From contig NZ_AUED01000004.1 in the NCBI RefSeq assembly GCF_000425805.1, positions 1-64,000 of the forward strand: a DNA stretch of 64,000 nt, written 5' to 3'. Numbering within the stretch: position 1 is the stretch's first letter; each line of letters opens with the position of its first letter. This stretch comes from Pseudomonas vranovensis DSM 16006. GTDB lineage: Bacteria; Pseudomonadota; Gammaproteobacteria; Pseudomonadales; Pseudomonadaceae. The position numbers and the translations under genes were made by a program. Under the pieces are notes generated by a model. It saw nothing but the letters and a program-made list of their open reading frames with translations. It did not search any database and had not been told where the DNA came from. Below are positions 24,506 to 33,484 of this stretch, piece after piece.

Positions 24506-25313
24506 GGCCGAAGCGCTTTTTCAGTACCGTGTCCAGCACAGTGCGCGGCAGCCAGCGGGCCATCAGCGGCAGCGCACGGCTGCCGTTGCCCAGCCGCACC
24601 AGGGGCGGCGTGGGTTGTTTGTTCACAGCCGCCAGCAGGTCCTGGGCGAATGCCGTGGCTGGGGTGGGGTGGTCCTGGGAGGCACGGGCGCGGGCATGGA
24701 TTTGTTCGCGCAGCGGCCACCACGGCGAGTCGGCGGCCAGTACTTGCTCGGCCTGGGTTTGCGCGTTGTCGGCAAACTGCGTGGCAATGGCCCCCGGTTG
24801 CACTTCCATGACCCGGATACCGAAGGGCGCCAGCTCCAGGCGCAGGGCATCGCTCAAGGCATGCACCGCCGCCTTCGAGGCGCAGTAGGCACCGGCGAAC
24901 GGGGTGACCAGCACGCCTGAAACACTGCCGATGTTCACCACCAGACCCTTGTTGCGGCGCAGCGCAGGGAACAGTGCGCGGGTCACGCCGACCAGGGCGA
25001 ACACGTTGGTTTCAAACTGGCGCTGCATCGCCTCCACGCCGCCATCGAGCAGCGGCCCCATGGCGCCATAGCCTGCATTGTTGATCAGAATGTCGAGCCC
25101 GTGGTGCTCGGCCTCGATTTCTTCGCTCAGGCGTTGCAGGGCCTGGGGATCATTGACGTCCAGTTGGCGCCCCTTGAAGCCGGCCGCTTCCAGCCGTGCG
25201 ACGTCTTCGGCTTTGCGGGCCGTGGCCCAGACCTGGTGGCCGGCGCTCTTGAAGCTGTCGGCCAGGGCGCGGCCGATGCCGCTGGAACAACCGGTGATGA
25301 GGACGAGGGGCAT
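24489..25313 (-). CDS. Short-chain dehydrogenase/reductase (SDR) family oxidoreductase
   Basis: 274 residues from the ATG at MPLVLITGCSSGIG; the longer frame upstream lacks family features. NAD(P)-binding TGCSSGIGRA, NNAGYGAMGP, and the catalytic Ser-Tyr-Lys (NIGSVSG, AYCASKAAV) are all present. The classical SDR fold with a C-terminal extension recalls retinol dehydrogenase-like or YciK-style proteins; substrate unknown. No operon partner: a gap of 61 bp separates it from the small membrane protein upstream. Confidence 0.87.
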   Translation of the reverse strand: MPLVLITGCSSGIGRALADSFKSAGHQVWATARKAEDVARLEAAGFKGRQLDVNDPQALQRLSEEIEAEHHGLDILINNAGYGAMGPLLDGGVEAMQRQFETNVFALVGVTRALFPALRRNKGLVVNIGSVSGVLVTPFAGAYCASKAAVHALSDALRLELAPFGIRVMEVQPGAIATQFADNAQTQAEQVLAADSPWWPLREQIHARARASQDHPTPATAFAQDLLAAVNKQPTPPLVRLGNGSRALPLMARWLPRTVLDTVLKKRFGLSRPL

Positions 25314-25374
25314 GAGGCGAACCTGATGATCGGCGAAGGTGCGTCGATCATACGGTAACCCGAGGAAAAAAATC

Positions 25375-25839
25375 CTAGTTGGCGAAGCTGCCCTGCAGTT
25401 GCTCGGCGCGAAACTCCAGCGATTGCGGCCGGTAGCCCGAGCGCAGTGGCGGCAGCGGCAGACAGTCGCTCCAGTCGGCGCCGGGTTGCAGTTCACCCGG
25501 GCCCCGGTAGCGGGGGGTGCTGTAGGTGTTCTCGTTGAGGTTGACGCTGTCGCCCGGGGTGTAGGCGGCGATGCGCCAGCGCACGGTCAGCATCGGCACG
25601 TCGTTGCCGTTTTTCATGCTCACGCGCAAGGGGCGGTCGGCGGGGCAGCTGTCGGGGGCGTAGGCCACGCGCAGGTCCAGGCGTGCCAGTTGGTAGGCTT
25701 CGCGGTTGTCCTGCCAGATGACCCAGAGTGCAACCAGGCCCAGGCCGAAAACGGCCGAGAGCGAGATGGGCAGGGCTTTGGCCGGGTAGCGCAACAGCAG
25801 TACCAGCCAGGTGAGAACGAGCAGGGCGCCGATGATCAT
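25375..25839 (-). CDS. Conserved two-helix membrane protein of unknown function
   Basis: 154 residues. Two N-terminal membrane helices (MIIGALLVLTWLVLLLRYP and LPISLSAVFGLGLVALWVIW) are followed by a soluble domain of about 100 residues, probably periplasmic, with a Cys pair (DSCPADRP, WSDCLPLPPL) able to form a disulfide and a beta-rich look (LRVSMKNGNDVPMLTVRWRIAAY). I do not recognise the family beyond its presence next to the alginate operon in related Pseudomonas. Confidence 0.7.
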   Translation of the reverse strand: MIIGALLVLTWLVLLLRYPAKALPISLSAVFGLGLVALWVIWQDNREAYQLARLDLRVAYAPDSCPADRPLRVSMKNGNDVPMLTVRWRIAAYTPGDSVNLNENTYSTPRYRGPGELQPGADWSDCLPLPPLRSGYRPQSLEFRAEQLQGSFAN

Positions 25840-25886
25840 GGGCGAGGCCTTGGGTCAGGAAGAACCTCTATCCTAACTGCAAACGG

Positions 25887-25917
25887 TCGCGGGGCAAGTC
25901 GAGACGTTGCCCCGCGA
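25887..25917. repeat. REP hairpin downstream of algA
   Basis: TCGCGGGGCAA and TTGCCCCGCGA form a perfect 11-bp stem around the loop GTCGAGACG. It lies 10 bp after the algA stop codon and may end or protect the 3' end of the long alginate transcript. No U-run. Confidence 0.8.
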
Positions 25918-25926
25918 TGGCCTGGG

Positions 25927-27378
25927 TTACTGCGCGATGGTCTTGATCGAGATCCCGCGTTCCAGCGGCGTCGAGCGGCCGTAGATGTCTTCGAAGCGCT
26001 CGATGTCGTCTTCACCCAGGTAGCTGCCCGACTGCACCTCGATGATCTCCAGCGGGATCTTGCCCGGGTTGCGCAGGCGGTGTACCGAGGCGATCGGGAT
26101 GTAGGTGGACTGGTTCTCGGTGAGCAGGAACACGTTCTCGTCGCAGGTCACTTCGGCGGTGCCCGACACCACGATCCAGTGTTCGGCGCGGTGGTGGTGC
26201 ATCTGCAGCGACAGGCATGCACCGGGCTTGACGGTGATGTGCTTGACCTGGAAGCGCCCGCCCATGTCTACCGAGTCGTAGGACCCCCACGGCCGGTAAA
26301 CCTCGCAGTGGTTCTGGGTTTCGCTGCGGCCCTGTTCGTTGAGGGTGTTGACCAGTTGCTTGACGCCCTGGACCTTGTCTTTGTGGGCAATCATCATCGC
26401 GTCCTTGGTCTCGACCACCACGATGTTCTCAAGGCCGATCACCGACACCAGCTTGCCGTTGCCGTGGATCATGCAATTGTGGCTGTCTTGCACCACCACA
26501 TCGCCCTTGGTGACGTTGCCGTTGGTGTCTTTCTCGTGAACTTCCCACAGTGACGACCAGCAACCCACGTCGCTCCAGCCGGCGCTCAGCGGCACCACGC
26601 AAGCGCGCTGGGTCTTTTCCATCACTGCGTAGTCGATGGAGTTGTCCGGGCAGCAGGCGAACGTGGCGTCGTCGATGCTCAGGTTGTCGCCGTCTTCCTG
26701 GCTGCGCTCCAGGGTCAGCAGGCAGGTGTCGTAGATGTCCGGGTCGTGCTTTTTCAGCTCTTCGAGGAAGCGGCTGGCGCGGAACAGGAACATGCCGCTG
26801 TTCCAGAAGTAGCCACCGGCCTGGACGAACTCGTTGGCACGTTTTTCATCCGGCTTCTCGACGAACTGCGCCACCCGGCTGACGCCTTCGGGCAGCAGCG
26901 CGTCCTGGCTCGACTTGATGTAGCCGTAGCCGGTCTCGGGCTTGGTCGCCGGGACACCGAACAACACCATCTCGCCACGCTCGGCCGCTACGGTGGCCAG
27001 GGCCAGGGCACGCTGCAGGGCTTTCTGGTCGTCGATCACGTGGTCGGCGGGCAGTACCAGCATCAACTCGTCACGGCCTTCGTTGATCAGCTTCATCGCC
27101 GCCAGGGCCACGGCCGGGGCTGTGTTGCGGCCGAAGGGTTCGAGCAGGATCGCCTGGGTTTCGAGTTTCAGGCTGTCCAGTTGCTCGTTGACGATGAATT
27201 TGTGGTCCTTGTTGCAGACCACGATCGGGGTGTCCATGCCCTCGAACACCAGGCGCGAGAGGGTCTGTTGGAACAGGGTGTGTTCGCCGGTCAGGGCCAG
27301 GAACTGTTTAGGGAATTGCTTGCGCGACAGGGGCCACAGACGCGAACCGCTACCGCCGGACAGGATGACTGGAATCAT
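25927..27378 (-). CDS. algA: Mannose-1-phosphate guanylyltransferase / mannose-6-phosphate isomerase
   Basis: 483 residues, bifunctional. The N-terminal nucleotidyltransferase (about 1-290) has the pyrophosphorylase signature LSGGSGSRLWPLSRKQFPKQF and the VEKPDEKRA motif. The C-terminal cupin isomerase contains GRFQVKHITVKPGACLSLQMHHHRAEHW with the metal-binding QMHHHRAEHW cluster. It makes mannose-6-P from fructose-6-P and GDP-mannose from mannose-1-P, the first and third steps toward GDP-mannuronate. It is the last gene of the alginate operon. Confidence 0.96.
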   Translation of the reverse strand: MIPVILSGGSGSRLWPLSRKQFPKQFLALTGEHTLFQQTLSRLVFEGMDTPIVVCNKDHKFIVNEQLDSLKLETQAILLEPFGRNTAPAVALAAMKLINEGRDELMLVLPADHVIDDQKALQRALALATVAAERGEMVLFGVPATKPETGYGYIKSSQDALLPEGVSRVAQFVEKPDEKRANEFVQAGGYFWNSGMFLFRASRFLEELKKHDPDIYDTCLLTLERSQEDGDNLSIDDATFACCPDNSIDYAVMEKTQRACVVPLSAGWSDVGCWSSLWEVHEKDTNGNVTKGDVVVQDSHNCMIHGNGKLVSVIGLENIVVVETKDAMMIAHKDKVQGVKQLVNTLNEQGRSETQNHCEVYRPWGSYDSVDMGGRFQVKHITVKPGACLSLQMHHHRAEHWIVVSGTAEVTCDENVFLLTENQSTYIPIASVHRLRNPGKIPLEIIEVQSGSYLGEDDIERFEDIYGRSTPLERGISIKTIAQ

Positions 27379-27411
27379 GGGTGTTCTCCGAAGTATGAAA
27401 GGGGCAGTTGA

Positions 27412-28068
27412 TTAACGGGTCGATACCGGGCGCTTGACCCAGACCGGCGACAGGCTGCTGCCGGTTCCGGTGACGTAGAGCACCGCTGCTTCGCCGCGCT
27501 CCAGAGCCACAGGCTTCAGATCGCTGACTTTTTTGTCGCCTTCATACAGGGCCAGGCTGACCTTGACCGGGTTGATCTCGCGCTCGCCACGGGCCTTGGC
27601 GGCCACCGGCTTGACCACTTCGGTCTTGCCGTCGGCGGTTTTCAGGGTCAGGGCTTGGTCGCTGAGGTTCTGGACTCGCACCAGGGATTTCTGCTTGTTC
27701 TTGAACGGTGGTTCTTCAACCAGTTGCGGCTTGCCCGAGGCGTTGTTGACCAAGGTGTAGTAGTGCTCGGAGGCAAGTTTGACCGGCAGGCTCTGGCTGC
27801 CGACCTTGGCGCTGTAGTCGCCCTGGGGCATGAAGCTGAAGTCGCTGCTGGCCTGGGCCGCCACGGCGTTGATCTGGGTGTTGCCAACGCTGGCGTCCAC
27901 GGTCTGATTGCTGGCGTTGTAGATCCGTACGAAGGTCGAGCCTTTCGGCGCGCTGGGGCCATAGAGGGCGGCGTCGGCGCCGGCATAGGCCTGCAGGGAG
28001 AGCAGACTCAGACCTGCGGCCAGGGCGCAGGCTTTGGCGATGCGTTGCTTGGTAGTGTGCAAGGTCAT
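27412..28068 (-). CDS. algF: Alginate O-acetylation protein AlgF
   Basis: 218 residues, periplasmic. Signal peptide of about 29 residues (MTLHTTKQRIAKACALAAGL...QAYAG), then GADAALYGPSAPKGSTFVRIYNAS and two small beta domains. It is needed for acetylation of mannuronate residues, probably passing acetyl groups or bridging AlgI/J and AlgX. 13 bp separate it from algJ; algA follows 33 bp on. Confidence 0.93.
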   Translation of the reverse strand: MTLHTTKQRIAKACALAAGLSLLSLQAYAGADAALYGPSAPKGSTFVRIYNASNQTVDASVGNTQINAVAAQASSDFSFMPQGDYSAKVGSQSLPVKLASEHYYTLVNNASGKPQLVEEPPFKNKQKSLVRVQNLSDQALTLKTADGKTEVVKPVAAKARGEREINPVKVSLALYEGDKKVSDLKPVALERGEAAVLYVTGTGSSLSPVWVKRPVSTR

Positions 28069-28081
28069 GGGTGTTTCCTCT

Positions 28082-29239
28082 TCAGTTTTGCGTCCGGGTG
28101 GACGACAGAGCCAGGTCTTGGTTGGCAGTTCGGGTTGTTTTCAGCTGGGCGATCCACTGCGGGTCGAAATCACTCAGGTCGCTTTTCATTGGCAGATAAC
28201 GTTCCGGGAACTCCCAGATCAGCACTTGCGGGGCGCTGGTCTTGAAGGCGTCGCTTTGCAGGTACTTGAGCATCGGCAGCAACGGGCCATGGCCGTCTTC
28301 GGCGTAATTGACCACGTCGCTGCGCAGCGCCTGCTGCAGCGCCCCGAGGAAGTTCCAGTGAGGGTTGGCGCTGTAGCTGGTGCCCACCAGCGCTACCGGG
28401 ATTTCACTGTCGGCGAACAGCGCGTCGCCACTGTCGGCGGCGTTGTCGGCCGGGCGGGTGCTGCGCTGTTGTAGGGTGTCCGGGGCCGGCAGCAGGTTGC
28501 TGAACAGCGGGTCCAGCGGCAGGAAGTTGGTCAGGTCGCCCTTGTACTGTTCGGCCGGGCGCTGCTCGGTAACGAACAATTGCGGCTCGCCATTGAGCAG
28601 GCTCTGGCGGCTGACCGCTTCGGCCAGGTGCTGGGCCACCACTTCGGCGCCCATGGGCGTCCAGTGGGTGTCGGTGCGCAGGAACACCTGGCCACGGGCC
28701 TTGGCGCTTTGCAGCGGCGCCAGCAGGTCGGGGGCGAACACGCCGGCCTGGCGGGCTTGGGCGTGGAACTCGTTGTACAGGTCGTTGTGCAGCGAGGCCG
28801 GGGTCTGTTCCCCCAGGTATTCGCTGTACAGGCGTGCCTTGGCCGGCACGATCGCCAGTACCAGTTGCACGCCGCGTTGGTGCAGGGTGTCGCGCACCCC
28901 ACGGATCAGCGCCAGGTTCTCCTGTTCGAACTGGTCGCTGCCGGCTACCGGCTTGAACTCTTCGTCACTGAACAGCCATTGCTCGCGGCCCAGCACTACA
29001 CCGGGGCGGCCTTCGTTGAACAGCTTGAAGTCCAGCGCCGCCCAGAGGTTGGTGCCAATGCGCTTGAGCGGGAACTGCTCGTCGTAGTGGGTCTCGGCGG
29101 CCTTGGCCAGCTTGCCGTCGAGCACGCTCATGTGCGCGGTGCGCTGGAAGCTGCCCAGGCCGCCCAGCGACCAGATGCCCAGGCCCAGCAGCAGGGCGAG
29201 GAACAGCAGCGAATAGAGTTTGCGTAATGATCGAGTCAT
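28082..29239 (-). CDS. algJ: Alginate O-acetyltransferase AlgJ
   Basis: 385 residues, an SGNH-like periplasmic enzyme anchored by an N-terminal helix (LYSLLFLALLLGLGIWSLGG). The catalytic residues described for P. aeruginosa AlgJ are present at identical positions: Asp190 and His192 in RTDTHWTPMGAE, and Ser288 in VGTSYSANPHW. It takes part in moving acetyl groups from AlgI toward the polymer. 11 bp separate it from algI. Confidence 0.95.
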   Translation of the reverse strand: MTRSLRKLYSLLFLALLLGLGIWSLGGLGSFQRTAHMSVLDGKLAKAAETHYDEQFPLKRIGTNLWAALDFKLFNEGRPGVVLGREQWLFSDEEFKPVAGSDQFEQENLALIRGVRDTLHQRGVQLVLAIVPAKARLYSEYLGEQTPASLHNDLYNEFHAQARQAGVFAPDLLAPLQSAKARGQVFLRTDTHWTPMGAEVVAQHLAEAVSRQSLLNGEPQLFVTEQRPAEQYKGDLTNFLPLDPLFSNLLPAPDTLQQRSTRPADNAADSGDALFADSEIPVALVGTSYSANPHWNFLGALQQALRSDVVNYAEDGHGPLLPMLKYLQSDAFKTSAPQVLIWEFPERYLPMKSDLSDFDPQWIAQLKTTRTANQDLALSSTRTQN

Positions 29240-29250
29240 GGTCGGCTCCC

Positions 29251-30708
29251 TCAGAACTGGAAGTAGAGGAACGGCGAGTAGCTTTGCGCCGAGAGCTTGA
29301 GGATCGAGGCAACGAACAGCAGCAACACCAGGGCACGGGTCAGGTACAAGCCCCAGTCCAGGCTGATGCTGCCGTCGGCATGCACGGCCACCGGGTGAGC
29401 CTTGGCCGAGGGCTTGGCGTTGCGGTAGAAGTCGCGCAGGCCGAAGAAGGCCAGGGTGGCGTAGGCCACAACCAGGGTTGCCACTTGCAGGCTGGTGAGG
29501 TTGGCGCGGTTGAGTTCCGACAGTTGCCAGTCACCGAAGCTGAACATGGCACCGTACATGCGAGCGGCCACGTGCAGGTTCTCGGCGCGGAAGATCACCC
29601 AGCCGATCACCACCAGCAGGAAGGTGAAAGCCCACTTGACCGGGTTGAAGCGCTGCGGATTGGTGTCCAGGCCCAGGGCCCGCTCGATGGCCAGCCACAT
29701 GCCGTGCCAGGCACCCCAGATGATGTAGGTGAAGTTGGCGCCATGCCACAGGCCACCCAGCAGCATGGTCAGGAACAGGTTGCGGTAGGTGGCGAAGGTG
29801 CCGCCGCGGTTGCCGCCCAGGGTGATGTACAGGTAGTCGCGCAGCCAGGTCGACAGGCTGATGTGCCAGCGCCGCCAGAACTCGGTGATCGACTGGCTGA
29901 TGTAGGGTTGCTTGAAGTTCTCCATGAAGCGGAAACCCATCATCAGGCCCAGGCCGATGGCCATGTCGCTGTAGCCGGAGAAGTCGAAGTACAACTGCGC
30001 GGTGTAGGCCAGGGCGCCGAGCCAGGCGTCGCCCGTGGTCGGGTTCTGCAGGGCGAAGCAGTGGTCGGCGACCACCGCCAGGGTGTCGGCGATGAACACC
30101 TTCTTGATGAAGCCTTGCATGAACCGCGTGCAGCCCTCGGAGAACTTGTCGAGGGTGTGGGTGCGGTGGTTGAACTGGTCGGCCAGGTCGCGAAAGCGCA
30201 GCACCGGGCCGGCGATCAGGTGCGGGAAGATCGCCACGAACGCGGCAAAGTCGATCAGGTTACGGGTGGCCGGGGTGTCGCCGCGGTACACGTCGATGAT
30301 GTAGCTGATGGACTCGAAGATGTAGAACGAGATACCGATCGGCAGCAGCACGTGGGTGAGGATGAACGGCTCGAGCCCGTAGCTGGTCATGATCGCGTTG
30401 ATGCTGTCGACCCCGAAGTTGGCGTACTTGAAGTAGCCCAGGATGCACAGGTCGACGACGACCCCGAGCAGCAGCCAGCGCTGGGCCGGCTTGGTGCGCA
30501 CACCGGCGGCACCGACTTTCAGGCCGATCCAGTAGTTCCACAGGGTGACCGCGGCGAACAGGGCGAGAAAATCCACCCGCCACCAGGCATAGAAGATGTA
30601 GCTGGCCAGCAGCAACAGCGCGTTGCGGTAGCGTTGCCCGCTCAGGTAGTACAAGCCGAGAAAGATCGGCAGGAACAGGAACAGGAACACATTGGACGAA
30701 AACACCAT
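29251..30708 (-). CDS. algI: Alginate O-acetylation MBOAT protein AlgI
   Basis: 485 residues, a membrane-bound O-acyltransferase with roughly a dozen helices. The essential histidine (His322 in P. aeruginosa) is at the same position in TMLLGGLWHGANFTYIIWG, and the second conserved patch SITEFWRRWHISLSTWLRDY is intact. It transfers acetyl groups across the inner membrane to AlgJ/AlgX. A 133-bp gap holding a large REP hairpin separates it from algL, the widest gap inside the operon. Confidence 0.96.
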   Translation of the reverse strand: MVFSSNVFLFLFLPIFLGLYYLSGQRYRNALLLLASYIFYAWWRVDFLALFAAVTLWNYWIGLKVGAAGVRTKPAQRWLLLGVVVDLCILGYFKYANFGVDSINAIMTSYGLEPFILTHVLLPIGISFYIFESISYIIDVYRGDTPATRNLIDFAAFVAIFPHLIAGPVLRFRDLADQFNHRTHTLDKFSEGCTRFMQGFIKKVFIADTLAVVADHCFALQNPTTGDAWLGALAYTAQLYFDFSGYSDMAIGLGLMMGFRFMENFKQPYISQSITEFWRRWHISLSTWLRDYLYITLGGNRGGTFATYRNLFLTMLLGGLWHGANFTYIIWGAWHGMWLAIERALGLDTNPQRFNPVKWAFTFLLVVIGWVIFRAENLHVAARMYGAMFSFGDWQLSELNRANLTSLQVATLVVAYATLAFFGLRDFYRNAKPSAKAHPVAVHADGSISLDWGLYLTRALVLLLFVASILKLSAQSYSPFLYFQF

Positions 30709-30796
30709 CCCGATCTCTCCTTGTCGTTATCCACAATCGGGGCAGCAGCCCCCCAAACCCCCCGCGAAAAATCGCCGGAGAACCAAACTGACCAAC

Positions 30797-30840
30797 CCTG
30801 TGGGAGCGGCGGTGCGACATCGCACCGCCGCTCCTACAGG
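30797..30840. repeat. REP hairpin between algL and algI
   Basis: GGAGCGGCGGTGCGA (30803-30817) and its exact complement (30820-30834) form a 15-bp stem with a 2-nt loop, extended after one mismatch by CCTGT/ACAGG. It directly follows the algL stop codon, so it lies within the polycistronic alginate mRNA and could lower or stabilise part of it. Confidence 0.85.
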
Positions 30841-30841
30841 C

Positions 30842-32029
30842 CTACTTTTTCTGCTCGGCCTGCGGGTCGTAGACCCGAGTCAGGTCGCCGCCCAGGCGGA
30901 AGCTCTTGAACGGTTGCATGTCGTGCTTTTTTTCCAGCTCATCGGCGCTGCAGCGATAAAGGCTGCACCAGGGTTCGAGCCAGGCGTATTTGCTGTCGAT
31001 CTTCAGGTCGTGCATGTCCTGCTTCTCGCCGTTCTTGTTCTTGAACGGGCTCGGGTCCTCGACCCCGGACAGCACCCGGTCACCCAGGCGCTTGAGTGCG
31101 CCGTTGTTTTCCGGGCGTACATCCACGCCGTTGGCCTGGGCAAAGCTGGCGATCATCGCCAGCGGCGGCAGGGCGTAGTTGTGGTAGGCCAGGGCGCGCT
31201 GCTTGCGCTTGAGCTCGTTGGGCAGGAAACCCTGGGCATCGACCTGGTTGGCCGCCACGCGGTACTCCTTGATCGACCAGTCGAACAGGTCACGGCGGTC
31301 GGTGGCCACGGCGGAGGCCATGACCGACCAGGCGGCCCAGTAGGAGTGGTTGTTGATCTTCTCCAGCGGCAGGTCGCTCCAGTCCTTGACCACCTGGTCG
31401 GCCAGGCGCGCGAACCATTTCTCGATCAGTTCGGCTTCTTGCTGGTGTGCGGCCAGGGGCTTGGAGTTGGAGAACTTCAGGTGCAGCCAGGATGAACTCA
31501 GACTGCCCAGTGCCCATTTGCGCATGGACTTGCCGGTGTGGTTGTAGTCGGTGGACATCAGCGCATCGGCGCGAGCCCAGGTGCCGAGCCACTCCAGGGT
31601 GCAATCGAGCTGCCGCGGGCGGCCGTCGCGCATGTACTGCATCACTTGCTTGCTGACGCCGCGCTCCAGGGTGGTGATGCTTGCAGTGGAGTCGCGGAAG
31701 GCTTTTTCCGAGGCCTTGTTCAGGGTGGCGCGGGCTTTGTCCGAGCCTTCGTACTTGCTGCGAAATTGCAGCTTGTCGGTGTAGGGCTTGGGCACGGCTT
31801 CGCACGTGTAGTCGCTGGGGCCGGTCTTGAGTTTCTCGATCCCGGCGTAGTAACCCTGAGGCGGGACCAGGCCAGCGGCCTGCACGGCCGGGCCGAACAG
31901 GGCCAGGGCCAGGGCGAGCACCTTGACCTTACTGTGGGAGCGGGCGTGCCCCGCGATAAGGCCGGTAGAGTCATCGCGGGGCACGTCGAGACGTCGCACC
32001 GCCGCACCTACAGGGAAGGAGTTGTTCAT
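30842..32029 (-). CDS. algL: Alginate lyase AlgL (with REP-encoded N-terminal extension)
   Basis: 395 residues from the ATG placed 8 bp after the algX stop, with GAGG in front. The lyase domain is clear: [31 protein letters not shown] with the catalytic Asn-His-Tyr, and a C-terminal [13 protein letters not shown]. It clears stray alginate from the periplasm and associates with the secretion complex. Residues about 6-33 ([15 protein letters not shown]...HARSHS) are translated from a REP element, so the signal peptide h-region ([15 protein letters not shown]) begins only near residue 37. No better start was found downstream: a GTG just before the h-region would leave no basic n-region. Export of this precursor is uncertain. 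Confidence 0.92.
   Translation of the reverse strand: MNNSFPVGAAVRRLDVPRDDSTGLIAGHARSHSKVKVLALALALFGPAVQAAGLVPPQGYYAGIEKLKTGPSDYTCEAVPKPYTDKLQFRSKYEGSDKARATLNKASEKAFRDSTASITTLERGVSKQVMQYMRDGRPRQLDCTLEWLGTWARADALMSTDYNHTGKSMRKWALGSLSSSWLHLKFSNSKPLAAHQQEAELIEKWFARLADQVVKDWSDLPLEKINNHSYWAAWSVMASAVATDRRDLFDWSIKEYRVAANQVDAQGFLPNELKRKQRALAYHNYALPPLAMIASFAQANGVDVRPENNGALKRLGDRVLSGVEDPSPFKNKNGEKQDMHDLKIDSKYAWLEPWCSLYRCSADELEKKHDMQPFKSFRLGGDLTRVYDPQAEQKK
31932..32013. repeat. REP pair inserted in the 5' end of algL
   Basis: Two REP arms, GTGCCCCGCGAT (31946-31957) and ATCGCGGGGCAC (31973-31984), are bounded by CTGTGGGAGCGG on one side and the imperfect complement CCGCACCTACAG on the other. The right 40 bp are almost identical to the element in algK. 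The element is wholly inside the algL reading frame and adds about 28 codons. Confidence 0.88.
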
Positions 32030-32036
32030 AAGCACC

Positions 32037-33473
32037 TCACATGCCGGCGGTGCGCTGGGCACCAGTGGCGAAGTTGTTGCGTTTGCAGAGCGTGGCCTCG
32101 ACCTTCTGGGTGCCGCTTTCCGGGCCCTGGACTTCCACGGCGAGCAGGGTCTGGCTAGCCCAGTCTTCGTCCTCGCGCAGCTGGAAGGCGAAGCGGCCGT
32201 CGGTGTCGGAGGTCTCGGGCTTTTCGATCTTCACGTCCTCATGACGGCCGTTGAGGTACCAGAGGGTGGCCTGCAAGACCTTGACCGAGGTGTCCTCGAA
32301 CTTGATGTCCAGCTGGTGGCGGCCATTGACCAGGTCCTTGATCACGCCACCTTTGCCGTTGACCATCAGTTCGTTCTTGCCCGGCTTGAGCGTGGCGCTG
32401 GCGTGCATCTGGGCCGGCCGGCCCTCGCAGCCGTTGTCGAGCAGGGCGAGCATCTGCCGCCAGATGGTTTCCTGGTCCAGGCGGTAGAGCGGGGAGAATT
32501 CCCAGATGAGGATCTTGGGCGGGTTGTTCTTGAAGTCGTCGCTGCCCAGGTACTGGATCATCGAGCCCTCCAGGCCACCGCCAGGGAAGGCGACGTTGAG
32601 CACGTCGGCACCGATGTACTGCTCAAGGAAGCCCGAGAAGTTGTAGTTCTTGCCGCTGTGGCTGGTACCCACCAGGGTGATCTGCGGGTTGCCGCTGTCG
32701 CCGAACAGGTCGTCGCTGCCGCTTTCGCCTTTTGGCTCGGTGCTGAACTGATCCATGTACTGCACCGCATAGCTGGTGCCGCACAGCTGCCCGGCGACGT
32801 TGTGCAGAGTGCCGGTCTTGCCCATGCGGCCGGACTTGTGGCTTTCGAATTCGCGCCGGGGAATGCCCTCGAAAGCCGGCATTTTGTGCACGGTGTCGGC
32901 GACGATCTTCGCCGCGCGCTCGGCACCGTATGGCGTCCAGTGCTGGTCGCCACGGAAGTAGAAATCCTTGCCCTGGTCGGCGGCCGCCAGTTGCTCGTTG
33001 GTCAGTGGCGACAGGTCGGGCACGTTGTAGCCCATCTTGCTGAAGCGGGCGAGCATGGCCTGGTAGTTGCCCAGGGCCTTCTCGTAGTTGAACGCGGCTT
33101 TTTCGGCCGGCTTCAACATGTTGCGGTTCACCAGGCCACGGGTCGGCTGGTAGACCACCACCAGTTCGACGCCGCGCGCCTTGAAGGCATCGTGCAGCTG
33201 TTGCAAACGCTTGTAGCCAGCCGGGGTGGTGTTGAATTCGGTGCGCAGGTCTTCGCGGGTGCGGAACAGCCAGTCGCCCTGGGCCTGTACGAGGGTGGTG
33301 AAGTTCTGCTGGTAGCGAGTGGTGTAGCGGCTGGCGTCGTGGGCTTCGGGGCACAACTGGCAGCACGGCTCGGCGGTGAAGCTCGGGGCTTGCACGGTAT
33401 CGGCATTGGCACCGTTGCTGATGGCCAGCAGGGCGGCGCTTACGCCCAGGAGTTTGATCAGGTGTGGGGTCAT
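32037..33473 (-). CDS. algX: Alginate O-acetyltransferase/secretion protein AlgX
   Basis: 478 residues from the second ATG ([10 protein letters not shown]), 8 nt after GAGG; a first ATG overlaps the algG stop. Signal peptide of about 24 residues, an SGNH-like acetyltransferase domain with Asp176 and His178 ([12 protein letters not shown]) and Ser271 (VGTSHSGKN), each two positions later than P. aeruginosa D174/H176/S269, then a carbohydrate-binding module from about 345. It adds acetyl groups to the polymer in the periplasm and is part of the AlgK-AlgG-AlgX scaffold. Confidence 0.95.
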   Translation of the reverse strand: MTPHLIKLLGVSAALLAISNGANADTVQAPSFTAEPCCQLCPEAHDASRYTTRYQQNFTTLVQAQGDWLFRTREDLRTEFNTTPAGYKRLQQLHDAFKARGVELVVVYQPTRGLVNRNMLKPAEKAAFNYEKALGNYQAMLARFSKMGYNVPDLSPLTNEQLAAADQGKDFYFRGDQHWTPYGAERAAKIVADTVHKMPAFEGIPRREFESHKSGRMGKTGTLHNVAGQLCGTSYAVQYMDQFSTEPKGESGSDDLFGDSGNPQITLVGTSHSGKNYNFSGFLEQYIGADVLNVAFPGGGLEGSMIQYLGSDDFKNNPPKILIWEFSPLYRLDQETIWRQMLALLDNGCEGRPAQMHASATLKPGKNELMVNGKGGVIKDLVNGRHQLDIKFEDTSVKVLQATLWYLNGRHEDVKIEKPETSDTDGRFAFQLREDEDWASQTLLAVEVQGPESGTQKVEATLCKRNNFATGAQRTAGM

Positions 33474-33484
33474 GTCGGGCATCC

